A stretch of DNA of 64,000 nucleotides from Malaya genurostris (Eukaryota; Arthropoda; Insecta; Diptera; Culicidae): contig NC_080571.1 of assembly GCF_030247185.1 (NCBI RefSeq), positions 207,820,880-207,884,879 on the forward strand, written 5' to 3'. Below are positions 44,020 through 54,480 of the stretch, in pieces. The position numbers and the translations under genes are program-made. Every line of letters starts with the position of its first letter. Position 1 is the stretch's first letter. The notes below the pieces were generated by a model. It made no database searches and was not told the DNA's origin. It saw only the letters and a program-made list of their open reading frames with translations.

Positions 44020-45188
44020 GAGTAGAGAGAACATTGAGTTAGTTTCACTAGTCGAGATAGAGAGAGCTGCATGGAAACGCATTTTTAGTATGACACATGT
44101 TAGCAATGAAAACCTTCAACAATGGTTAATCTTATAATTAACCTAAATGTTGGTAGCCCTTCAATGCGACCTCAGTGGATCATAATAATACCATGATGGG
44201 TGACTTGCTTAATACGATGATACGAACAAAAAATTATAACCCTCTACGTATAGAAATCTGCTATTCTGTACAGTTTTGTTTCCATTAGAGCTTCTATCGA
44301 AACCACACGAAGGACTCCACGCCCTGTTCCGAAGGTCCACTGGGTTACGCCAATGCTGGCTGACGGATGTCAACCGAATGCGTGCGACGATCGCTATTGA
44401 ACTCAAGCGCCTAACGCATAATTAATATGAACCCAACCAAACAACGTTTAAATGGCTATACGAACAAACGGTACTATGATAAATGGAGCTGCATTTTTCT
44501 TACATTTTGATGTTAAATCAAAATACAGTTTCGATGTCGCTTCGCTGTCGACATTCATTGGCGCTATTTGCAACTTTTCGAATGACATAACAGCACACGA
44601 TACACGAATTATACCACACTATGCATTCACCGTACGTCATCGAGCGACGTTCCGGACAGGTGCCGCATAAAATATGTGTCACTGTGTTGAATCACTTCAA
44701 GACGATGTCAGTGAGCTAAGTGATCACAAATGCAAGGTCGCTAGGTCATGATCTCGGCGATGATACGGTATGATCGGTTTCTAGCGTTTAAGTGAAAACT
44801 GGAGCTGTTTCGGACCCCTAGGTGAATATCTATGGGCACTATAAGAATCCAAAAGTAACAATTTTACATAGTAGATTATGAAACCCTTGAACCACAACCA
44901 CAAAACAAAACAAAACTCAAAACCGTACCGATCACTGCTCTTACATCTCGCTAAGTGCGGTCAAATTGAACAATTTGCTCAAATACATTGTGGTGTGAAA
45001 GTTTATTTGTTTATGGTCGCTGGGACCGAGACGTTTGACTATGAGCAATTCCAGAATTAGGTAACCAAGCCTGACGACTTGAAAGACTACAATTTGTTAG
45101 GCTGACACCTTCAGTGTTGTAAACCGTTTACACTTCAAATTATTTTGACGGAAGTCGAAAAAGTTTCACTGATTTGCAAACATCTGAA
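44020..45188. other. Upstream region / 5' intron of the lipase gene
   Basis: No exon with a convincing signal peptide plus donor identified on the minus strand, and no repeats with clear ends. Confidence 0.35.
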
Positions 45189-46038
45189 TACACTAAGGTC
45201 TCTTTTTACACGGGGGTTATGTACCGTGTTAAAAAAATCCGTGTACAAGAAAACCGTGTTAATTGCGGAAACTGTGCAAAAAAAAACCGCTTGGAAAATT
45301 TGACGTAATAATTCCAAAAACCGCAGATTTGAATATTTGTTTGTTTTGTTTTGGATAATATGTAACTTTTAATAATTTGAAGGGGAAAAAAGCGTATTTT
45401 TTAATTCCCAAATTTATACAAGGTGCACATAACTGTGAAAATGTAACTGTTATTTCACAATAGAAACGGAAGTCTAAAAAACAGCCAGAGGTTACGAGAA
45501 GGGTCCAGTCATACTTTATAAAACACATTGGATGATAAATTAAAATTAGAACACTTAGAAAACGCGTTGTACGACAAGCAAATTAATCTAAATGGCTCAT
45601 GCTTTCTGTATAACGCATTCAGTTTTCAAAAAACAGATAATACTTTCAAATTAGAACGTTCAGCTAAAGAAGTGCTAGTAATACCACCAATAAACACTTT
45701 CACTACAAATCAAGCTTGAAAATCAGTTCTTTTCAATTCCGAAGGTGCGATGTGTAGTAAATACTAACGATCTTAACAGTCATTTTCAACTAAACTGAGT
45801 AGGAAGACATGGGTATTGGATAAAGATCTATGCACACAGAGACAGAATTTGAAGGGGAAGAATTCATAGAAACGAATATAAATCAAATTAGAAAAGGTAT
45901 TACAGTACACTTGGCGTAAAAATCAAGGAAATACAGTACATCGACTTTGAAAATACAGTACATTTTACAGTATGCTTTTTTCTAAAAATAGTGAATAAAA
46001 AATAAAAGCATCTTCCGAGGAAAACAGATTGAAAAAAT

Positions 46039-46165
46039 GACATGCGAATACAACTACGTAATGAAAACCGCGAAAAAGTCACCGCAGAGATGGGACTCGA
46101 ACCAGTAGCAAGCCAAATACGGCTAAAACGTTTTGCCTATTAAACTATCGTGCATGTGAGACACA
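46039..46165 (-). repeat. tRNA-like sequence, left arm of an inverted pair
   Basis: On the minus strand: A-box-like TAGTTTAATAGGCAAAAC and B box GGTTCGAGTCCC, then CTCTGCGG and a shared tail GACTTTTTCGCGGTTTTCAT. It is the inverse of 46305-46430. It lacks a foldable acceptor stem, so it is SINE-like rather than a tRNA gene. Confidence 0.6.
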
Positions 46166-46304
46166 CATACAAACAGTCTCACTGAACATAAGGACCGAGC
46201 ATGTTCAGCTGTGCTCGGGCCCTACGGCGTTCATTTGTAGTCATTTCTCAATAACAATCTCTCCGCAAGATGTTTCAGCCCTCAATTAGTCCGTTTTTTG
46301 TATG

Positions 46305-46430
46305 TTTCACATGCAGAATAGCTTAATTGGTAAAACGATTAAGGAGGATAGGAACTATTTTCGGGTTCGAGTACCGTCTCTGCGGTAGCTTTTTCGCGGT
46401 TTTCATCACACAGTTGTATTCGCATATCAT
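46305..46430 (+). repeat. tRNA-like sequence, right arm of an inverted pair
   Basis: A-box-like TAGCTTAATTGGTAAAAC and B box GGTTCGAGTACC spaced as in a tRNA, then CTCTGCGG and GCTTTTTCGCGGTTTTCATC. With the left arm this forms a 125-bp inverted repeat around a spacer of about 140 bp. Confidence 0.6.
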
Positions 46431-46705
46431 GTAAAACTTACTCAATACGGCTCTACGTCTTAACAAGACTAAACAAATCGATCAAAGCAAGTTCATAAAC
46501 TCAATTATTTTTTAGTTCCTTTTTAGGGCATTTTAAAATTCGTCAAAAACTGAAAAATGTGCGAAAGTAATAATAACATTTTTTGAGAAGCGGATGTTTT
46601 TGATAATGATTTTGATTTAGATTATATTTTCTTTTTGGTTGAGACATTTTTTTTTAATCATGAAAGTTTCGCTTGATTGTTGTGACGTGCTCTGAACAAG
46701 AATTA

Positions 46706-46708
<3 letters not shown>

Positions 46709-46753
<45 letters not shown>
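46709..46753. repeat. (TG)n microsatellite
   Basis: About 22 TG dinucleotides followed by TTG triplets. Confidence 0.97.
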
Positions 46754-47106
46754 GTTGTTGTATTCTCATTCACATTCGCTACTTGTTGTTACTGTTCTTG
46801 TACTGCTACAGATCGAAATTCGATGCGTTGCAGATTTAAAATTCTGTTTTAAATTTTAGTGTTAAAAATACAGTACATTTTAGTGTAAAAATACAGTACA
46901 AATTAAAACACAGTAGATTTGAGGGTAAAAAACAGTACACAGTAGTTGAGTCGAAAATACAGTACAATACTTTAAAATACAATACGGATACGAGCGTTAA
47001 TTATGTGTCATTCTGAAGCAACTCATTTCATCGGCGTAAATCATAATACTACTAGAGCTATATCAATCAAATGGGTATGAAATACTGTACTGCTCGATAT
47101 GATGAA

Positions 47107-47387
47107 CACAGAAAGAAATAATGAAATTTACACGAGATGTAAATCAATAGTAACATGGAATAGACATGAGTTGAATCGAAATTTTGATTGAAAACCTTCA
47201 TCGATGCAAAAATAAATTGAATTGCATTGAATTTTCAATGAATTTAACTGTATCTTTCTATTAACGCTTATTTTGCGATTAAATTGTATTGAAACGTACA
47301 GAGTCGTAATGTAATTTTATGTTTAATTACCTGCTCCAAATATGTGCATGAAAATAGATGTAAATTCACAAAATATTTTTATCTGTG
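47107..47387 (-). mobile_element. MITE with CACAGA ends, copy 2
   Basis: Inverse of the element in the BEL 3' LTR: CACAGAAAGAAATAATGAAA at the left, CAAAATATTTTTATCTGTG at the right, and CTCCAAATATGTGCATGAAA inside. Nested in the 45191-47797 element. Confidence 0.8.
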
Positions 47388-47799
47388 AAGAGTTGAAGTT
47401 GAAGCTTCGAAATTCTCGATGATATCAATGACGATGCTGATATCATACACCACAACTGAGCGGAAGAGACGTTGTCGTGTAATTTACGACAGGGGTTCAA
47501 GATCTGAAGACTGATTTATTGGAACGACAGTCAATACTTCCGTTGAATGAATGATTTTAGTTAACTTTCAAACTTTAAATTAACTCTCATAATCGTTTTC
47601 TTACAGACAACCTTTTCCCCTTTTTTAAAATTTTTCTAAAAATACAAATGACAGTTCTTTTTAAACTCTCATCAGAAACCGTGTTAATTGCGAAAACCGT
47701 GTAAATGAAAAACCGTGTTAATTCCGGAATCCGTGTAAAAAAGCCGTGTATAAAAAAACCGTGCGAAAAAAAAACCGTGTAAAAAGAGACCTTAGTGTA

Positions 47800-49018
47800 A
47801 TCAGTAATCAGTTCAGCAAAAGGTTCATTTGCTGAATGATCGGTAGAATTGCACTGAACTTTCAGTACAAGTACTTATTGAGGTTATATGCAGGCTCATA
47901 CCCAGGATTTCGTTTCGGTAGGGGCCCTCAAATGAAAAAAAAGTAATGTTACTGAAGATTTCTTATGTACCTAATTCTCGGTGTGCCTTTTACCGACGTT
48001 TTTAACAGATAATTTGTCCACTGGAACTGCCATTATGGAGTAGTCAAATAAAATTTGTGACTGTTCCCGAGAGAAGGTTATTGTAGTACATTTCTTTACG
48101 TTTACTGGCATTGTATTTCTGTATCACATGTCTAAGAGCTTCTAAATATAGCACATTCACATTCCTACTTCAAACGATCAATTCGCTGACTAGAGTAGCA
48201 TAGTCGATTCGTGGAGAACGTAAAACATCTTCTAAATTTCTAGGTCATAGTTGATAGTCATACAAGTTTGCTTTGGCTATACTGGTTTCGGATTCAGGTA
48301 TTCAGGAAGTAGTATACTGAAATTCCAAAACGAAACTCACATAAATTTCTCGGAGACAAATTAACGTTTGAGCATAGATAAAAGTACAAGGAAGCCAAAT
48401 CAGGTGAACGAGGTTCATTCCCAAGTAATTGTAATCTAAACCATTGATTCTAACCATGCTAGCGGCACTAATGTTCTTCATGTAAAACCATTTCACAGCG
48501 ATTTCGGTCTTCAATCGCTTCATTATTGTACGTTAATGCTGGCTTTTTTTCTGATTTGAAGTAGTCTTCCAAAAGTATACTAAGCCGATCCCAGAAAACC
48601 GAAATTATGATCTTTTCGTCCCATTGAGACGCCCTTCGAGGCACTTGTGTCGCTTCGAAACACTCGTGCTGACTTCAGTCTATTGTCCGGTAATCATTTT
48701 GTTCTTCGGTGCGTAATAATGGTTTCAGCCAAACATATACTCGAAGTGCGCTTGCGTTCGTCTTTCTAGCCCTAAATAAGTATGTGCGAGATCCACTAGG
48801 ACGTCTTTCTCATCTGCAGAATCTTGCTCGCGTATTTTCTTTTTACCGGTCGTCAACTACAATTTTATGTATTATTATTATTATTGTCATGTTTTTACCC
48901 CGGTTTCATCCCCCATTTCATGTGGTTTTGACTCTATTCTGCTTCGTAGGATCTGCAGTGCAGTGGAATTTTGACCATCACGTAACTCTCAAAACCTCTA
49001 TCTCACGGTGTTATCTAC
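47800..49018. other. Gene-free stretch
   Basis: No supported frame. 48875-48950 (TATTGTCATGTTTTTACCCC, TTCATGTGGTTTTGACT) is repeated in diverged form at 50654-50720, so the satellites between are bracketed by a direct repeat of about 70 bp. Confidence 0.5.
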
Positions 49019-50046
49019 GCATGTAACGCTTGTAACTTACAAAAGAGTAACGCTTGTAATGTCAAAACACACAAAAAAGTAACGCATGTAACGCTTTTTA
49101 ACACATTTAACTTACAAAAATAACGCATGTAACGCTTCGTAACGTCTATAACTTACTAAGAGTAAAAAGTAATGCATGTAACGCTTAGTAACGCCTATAA
49201 CTTACTGAATATTAACGCATGTAAAATTTAGTAACGCCTATAACTTGTAACGCATGTAACGCTTCGAAACGCATACAACTTACAAAAAAGTAACCCATGT
49301 AACACTATGAAATGCCTACAACTTACAAAAAAGTAAGGCATGTAACGCTTCGTAACGTATACAACTTATAAAAAAGTAACGCATGTATAGCTTCGAAACA
49401 TATATAACTTACAAAAGAGTAACGCATATAACGCTTCGTAACGCATATAGCTTAAAAGAGTAATGCATGTAACGCTTCAAAACGCCTATAACTTACAAAA
49501 AAGTAACGCTTTGTAAAATTTATAACTTACTAAAAAGTAACGCATGTACCGCTTCGTAATGCCTATAATTTACTAAATATTAACGCATGTAAAACTTAGT
49601 ATCGCCTATAACTTGTAACGCATGTAACGCTTCGAAACGCTTACAATTTACAAAAAAGTAACGCATGTAAAACTTTGAAACGCCTACAACTTACAAAAAA
49701 GTAACGCATGTAACGCTTCGAAACATCTATAACTTACAAAAAAGTAACGCATGTAACGCTTCGTAACGCACATTACTTAAAAGAGTAATGCATGTAACGC
49801 TTCAAAACGCCTATAAGTTACAAAAAAGTAACGCTTTGTAAAATTTATAACTTACTAAAAAGTAACGCATGTACCGCTTCGTAACGCCTATAATTTACTG
49901 AATATCAACGCATATAAAACTTAGTAACGCCTATAACTTGTAACGCATGCAACGCTTCGAAACGCCTACAACTTACAAAAAAGTAACGCATGTAACGCCT
50001 TGAAACGCCTACAACTTACAAAAAAGTAACGCATGTATCGCTTCGT
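49019..50046 (+). repeat. 43-bp satellite (TAACGCATGTAACGCTTCGTA unit)
   Basis: About 24 imperfect units of roughly 43 bp, each made of a GTAACGCATGTAACGCTT half and a CGCCTATAACTTACAAAAAA half. A higher-order period is visible: variant units around TACTRAATATYAACGC start at 49204, 49572 and 49897 (spacings 368 and 325 bp), and AAAAGAGTAATGCATG recurs about 325 bp apart. Confidence 0.92.
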
Positions 50047-50650
50047 ATGTATTTATGTATTTTATGTATTTTATGTATTTTATGTATTTTATGTATTTTA
50101 TGTATTTTATGTATTTTATGTATTTTATGTATTCTATGTATTTTATGTATTTTATGTATTTTATGTATTTTATGTATTTTATGTATTTTATGTATTTTAT
50201 GTATTTTCTGTATTTTATGTATTTTATGTATTTTATGTATTTTATGTATCTTATGTATTTTATGTATTTTATGTATTTTATGTATTTTATGTATTTTATG
50301 TATTTTATGTATTTTATGTATTTTATGTATTTTATGTATTTTATGTATTTTATGTATTTTATGTATTTTATGTATTTTATGTATTTTATGTATTTTATTT
50401 ATTTTATGTATTTTATGTATTTTATGTATTTTATGTATTTTATGTATTTTATGTATTTTATGTATTTTATGTATTTTATGTATTTTATGTATTTTATGTA
50501 TTTTATGTATTTTATGTATTTTATGTATTTTATGTATTTTATGTATTTTATGTATTTTATGTATTTTATGTATTTTATGTATTTTATGTATTTTATGTAT
50601 TTTATGTATTTTATGTATTTTATGTATTTTATGTATTTTATGTATTTTAT
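50047..50650 (+). repeat. 9-bp satellite (TGTATTTTA)n
   Basis: About 67 nearly perfect copies of TGTATTTTA with five or so single-base variants. Because the unit is a multiple of three and lacks stops in most frames, it produces long open frames of tripeptide repeats on both strands (Tyr-Val-Phe, Tyr-Phe-Met, Cys-Ile-Leu, His-Lys-Ile). These are artefacts. It begins directly where the 43-bp satellite ends. Confidence 0.98.
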
Positions 50651-51400
50651 GTGTTATTGTTATTGTCATTTATTTTACCCCAGTTCCATCGTCCACTGTA
50701 TGTGATTTTGACTATTTTTGCCTTTCTCTATAGAAAGGTATTAGAATTGCTGGAAAACCGACTTTCGAACAGAGCATCGAAGATCCATAGTGTCATATAC
50801 AATTCGACTCAGTTCGGAGATCGGAAAATGTCTGTGTGCACATTTCGAAGAAATTTTTACCGCTCAATTTTCTCAGAGATGTCTGAACCGATTTTAGCAA
50901 GCTTAGGCTCGTTTGAAAGATACTATTGAGCTATTGATCAAGTTCGAAGATCAAATGACTGGGACTTCTGTTTCCGGAGATATAATGGTATAAGTGATGT
51001 AACCGACAAAACACGTTGTTTTTATCGCTCTAATGTATATAAGGGTGCCAATATTTTGGGATCCCCTCTAATTTCGTAAAACTCTAGTGCTCAAAAGTTG
51101 AGGCGCCTCAAACAAAGTCCCCATGCAAAATTTGAGCTAAATCGGGCATAGGTAAGGGGTGCTTCCCGGCGGTTAATGTTTGAAAATTTTCGATCTTGAA
51201 TAATTACCATAGGGGGTAGTACATGAGATTTCCAAAATCGGAAATTTTTTATGATGAAAAAAGTTAATTGACACGTCGAGATTTAGTGCTATATAAAAAA
51301 AAAATTTTTTTTGAAAATATCAACTCTCTGGGACTTACAAAAAGTTCCAGAAAGTCGATTTAAAAAAAAAAATTCGTGATGACACTAAATTTGCTTAGCT
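50651..51400 (+). repeat. Diverged mosquito-type interspersed repeat
   Basis: GCCTTTCTCTATAGAAAGG at 50717 and ACTTTCGAACAGAGCATCGA.. TTCGACTCAGTTCGGAGATC are the start of the same repeat as 51830-52960. 51000-51400 continues with unassigned AT-rich sequence. No coding. Confidence 0.6.
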
Positions 51401-51469
51401 TTTTATAAAATTACTGAGCAAAGTCCCGTTTTAGATCGTTTTTTCCCACTGTGCAACGGTTCAGAATTA

Positions 51470-51625
51470 ATCTGGTGTTCGTGTGCTGATAGGTCGCACC
51501 GAATTTTAGTGTCAGTAGGATCCATAGTACTAGCCATGCAATGATTCTGTACGCTAAGAATCGGCTGCGAAGTCTGTTGAAACAGAAACAGAATTTCCAC
51601 AAAATGAATGTAATGCCAGCCTTTC
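51470..51625 (+). mobile_element. Headless SINE copy
   Basis: AGTACTAGCCATGCAATGAT, TGTACGCTAAGAATCGG and GTCTGTTGAAACAGAAACAG match the body of the SINE at 3340-3570 in inverse orientation; the tRNA-like head is missing. 51640-51770 may be a second SINE-related piece. Confidence 0.65.
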
Positions 51626-51825
51626 ACGCAGCCCACCTGTGTTGGATTCCCAACGCCGCACAGAGGGTTAGAACATTTTTTTGACCCGAAGAGGCGAATG
51701 ACCTTAAGTTTAAAACCTCTATAATCGAAACAAAACAAAATGTAATGCCAAGACTTTGATTTGCTAGGTCGCACCGTTTCGGATAAACAAAGCGTTTTTA
51801 TAGCAACCCCCTTAAAATCAGTTTT

Positions 51826-52965
51826 TGCCTTTCTCATATAGAAAGGCTATGCAATCACTGTGAAAATCGACTTTCGAACGGAGCCTCGGAGACCCATAGT
51901 GTTATATACCATTCGACTCAGCTCGACGAACTGAGCAAATGTCTGTGTGTGTGTGTGTGTATGTAACAAAAATATGCACTCACTTTTCTCAGAGATGGCT
52001 GAAACGATTTTCACAAACAAAGATTCAAATGAAAGGTCTCATAGTCCCATAGCCTGCTATTGAATTTCATTCCGATCCGACTTCCGGTTCCGGAGATATA
52101 GGATGATATGTACCAAAAAAGTGAAAAAATATGCACTCACTTTTTTCAGAGATGGCTGGACCGATTTTCACAAACTAAGATTCAAATAAAAGGTATTATG
52201 GTCCCATAGCTTGCTATTGAATTTCATTTGAAAGTGACTTCCGGTTCCGGAGTTATATGGTAATATGTGAAAATTTGAGAAAAAGTTTACACTCAATTAT
52301 CTCTGGAACAACTCAACCGATTTTTGCAAACTAAGATTCAAATGAAAGGTCTTATAATATCCTAAAAAATGGTTTAACATTTTATCAGGATCCGACTTCC
52401 GGTTTCGGAACTAAAGCGTGATAAGTGGGAAATTACCAATTTTATAAGTATTTTTTCACGAACGATGGTTAAAAACAGGTACAAATCCCATAAAACTGCC
52501 TGATAAATTCTTCTAGTTTGCAGAGTTTGTTAGTTTGTGGGCATGAAAACTTAATTCGGCACTACTGGTTCCCTCTTTTCCTGTTCCGAGAGCACCGAAA
52601 GTGGAGAAGAAAAACTACTTCGATTTCTCTGCGATGCTTGAACCGATTTTGACAAATCTTGATTTGAATTAAAGTTCATACTGTTTTTGAACCTACTGTG
52701 AAATTTCATCCGGATCCGACTTCCGGTTTCGCAGTTGCAGGGCGATGAGTGTCAAAGTTTTCAAATCGCCATATAGAGTGACAATATGTACAACACCGAA
52801 AGAAGAAGAAAACACAAAACGAAAACAGATTTTATAGTTTGCTAGATTAGGTTCGAACAAACTTTCCTATTTCTATTTAATAAACAGCTGTTTTTGCGAA
52901 TTTCACGGTTATATTTATGATGTAATTAGTAATATGAGAAAGGCATCATTACACCACTAGGTGGA
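51826..52965 (+). repeat. 1.1-kb repeat with internal tandem units
   Basis: Opens with TTTGCCTTTCTCATATAGAAAGG and closes with ATGAGAAAGGCATCATTACACCACTAGGTGG, whose GAGAAAGGC is the inverse of the start. Inside, a 115-160 bp unit (CAGAGATGGCTGAAACGATT .. CCGACTTCCGGTTCCGGAG) is repeated about four times at 51983, 52143, 52297 and 52635. A TG microsatellite lies at 51943-51961. Confidence 0.75.
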
Positions 52966-52974
52966 TTAAAATAG

Positions 52975-53213
52975 GTTTTTATTCATAACTTGTTTGGAGT
53001 TATTTTGTTATGCATACTTTGTTTGGAATAATTGTAGAAAATAAAATATCCCATATTTTTGTTGAAGGTAATGCATAGGTTTGTTCTTTTCTGGCAAAGT
53101 TATACAACATTTTACCTTTTTCATACCTAAGATAAAACCTTGCACCGAAACGAAATATGCAACTTTATGCTGCTGATTTCTACAAAATTTATAGGAAAAG
53201 ATATGCCCAATAC
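52975..53213 (+). repeat. Direct repeat left of the mariner element
   Basis: TTATTCATAACTTGTTTGGAG .. TAATGCATAGGTTTGTTCTT .. ATAGGAAAAGATATGCCCAA matches 54240-54480 in the same orientation with about 85 percent identity by eye. Confidence 0.75.
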
Positions 53214-53215
53214 TA

Positions 53216-54156
53216 CAGGGTCCGGCACTCGAAGTGTAACCAATTAAAAAGGCCATAAATTCAGTTTGGAAAATTACTTTTACTTAATTCAAAGTACAAA
53301 ATGTGTAAAAATAATACAAAATTCAGAATCAATTCGCTTTTGCTCGATATGACCACCTTTTGCCTTGACTATGGCCTTGAGACGGTCAAAAAACGAATCG
53401 CAAGCTGCCGAATGTGACTTTCAGGTATTTAGGCCCACTCGCGGACAATAACTTTTTTCAGCGCCTCGAGACTGGTGTATATTTAGTTCGGACTTTGCTC
53501 TCCAAAATGGCCCAAAGAGAATAATCCATTGGATTCGCATCTGGTGAATTCGAGAGCCATTGTGTGGACGTGATGAAGTTCGGAACGTTGTTTTTCAGCC
53601 ATTCTTGGTTCACTCGAGCTTTGTGAGACGGTGCCGAGTCCTGCTGAAACGTCCATGGTCTGACACCGAAATGTTTGTCTGCCCACGGCTTCAAAGCAAC
53701 CTCCAGAATACTTTCCCGATAATATGTCGCATTTACCTTGACGCCAGGCTCGATGAAAACGATTGGAGAGCGCCCATCTGCGGTTACAGCGGCCCAAACC
53801 ATTATCTGTTGCGGGTGCTGCCTCCTGGTGGCCAATCGATGACTCAAATTCTCGTATGAACGATCGGTCAAGTAAACCCTATCGTTTTGAGAGTTTACGA
53901 ATTGCTCAATTGGAAAAATTTTCTCGTCAGAAAATACAATGTTCGGAAATTGACCGCTTTCGGCCAAACGAAGCAACCCCTTCGCTCTCTCAAGTTAAGA
54001 TTTTTTTTTTCGCGTTCACTTTTGGCAAAATGCTTTCTTGCGCTTGTAAACAATATAACTCCGAACTGTCATTTAGAAAATTTCTAGAGAGCTGATGCCC
54101 GTGCGTCAGCTGCGCGAGCGGTCTGAAGTTTGTTACACTTCGAGTGCCGGACCCTG
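53216..54156 (-). mobile_element. Internally deleted mariner (DD37D) element
   Basis: 941 bp, ends CAGGGTCCGGCACTCGAAGT and its exact inverse, with about 24-bp TIRs and TA duplications at 53214-53215 and 54157-54158. It codes for about half a transposase. Its first 40 bases are identical to the last 40 bases of the window. Confidence 0.92.
53458..53976 (-). pseudogene. DD37D mariner transposase, catalytic-domain fragment
   Basis: Holds the whole catalytic triad: first Asp in VFSDEKIF, second in FQQDSAPSHKA, third in SPDANPMDYSLW; 37 residues separate the second and third Asp, the spacing of the maT/DD37D group. About 172 codons against about 340 in the family. The N-terminal helix-turn-helix DNA-binding region is deleted, and a stop after TPVSRR replaces a C-terminus that continues in another frame (LEALKKVIVREWA). 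It cannot encode active transposase. Confidence 0.9.
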
Positions 54157-54239
54157 TATAAAAAAAATCTAAGTGAAACTCGAGGGAACTGTTTTTTTAG
54201 ATCTTTTCAAAGTTAATTTTTTTTGCAACACCCTTAAAA

Positions 54240-54480
54240 CTAGTTTTGTATTCATAACTTGTTTCGAGTTGTTTTTAATGCATACTTTGTTTGTTGTAGT
54301 TGTAGAAAATATAAAATCCCATAATTTTGTAGAAGATAATGCATAGGTTTATTCTTTTCTGGATTAGTTATACATCATTTTACCCTTTTTACCTAGGAAG
54401 CCTTGTGCCGAAGCGAAAGTTGCATATATTAATGCAGCAAACTTTTACAATACTTATAGGAAAATATATTCCTAATCCAA
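54240..54480 (+). repeat. Direct repeat right of the mariner element
   Basis: Second copy of 52975-53213. The two plus the mariner suggest a small tandem repeat array into which the mariner inserted. Confidence 0.75.

Larger units (their letters stand above)
45897..46985. mobile_element. Nested element with ATACAGTACA repeats at both sides
   Basis: ATACAGTACA-type 10-mers are repeated at 45900-45985 and again at 46866-46975, all in the same orientation, on both sides of a block with inverted tRNA-like sequences and a TG microsatellite. I cannot fix its ends. It sits wholly inside the 45191-47797 element. Confidence 0.45.
45191..47797. mobile_element. 2.6-kb TIR element with CACTAAGGTCTCTTTTTACA ends
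   Basis: Left CACTAAGGTCTCTTTTTACACGG at 45191 and a perfect inverse at 47775-47797, flanked by TA on both sides. Just inside both ends are several copies of an ACCGTGT(T)AA unit, in opposite orientations at the two ends. The ends resemble the 150-bp element at 12152-12301. No transposase is visible; the interior holds other nested elements. Confidence 0.85.

Noticed and set aside
46039..46430. Genuine tRNA genes
   Set aside because: A and B boxes are present, but acceptor-stem pairing and a clear anticodon arm are not; the shared tails show SINE-type repeats.
49019..50650. Regularly spaced repeats that might suggest a CRISPR array
   Set aside because: Units are contiguous without unique spacers, AT-rich satellite, in a eukaryotic genome.
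50016..50929. Open frames of 216-298 codons on both strands
   Set aside because: They are translations of the 9-bp satellite; every frame gives a tripeptide repeat.
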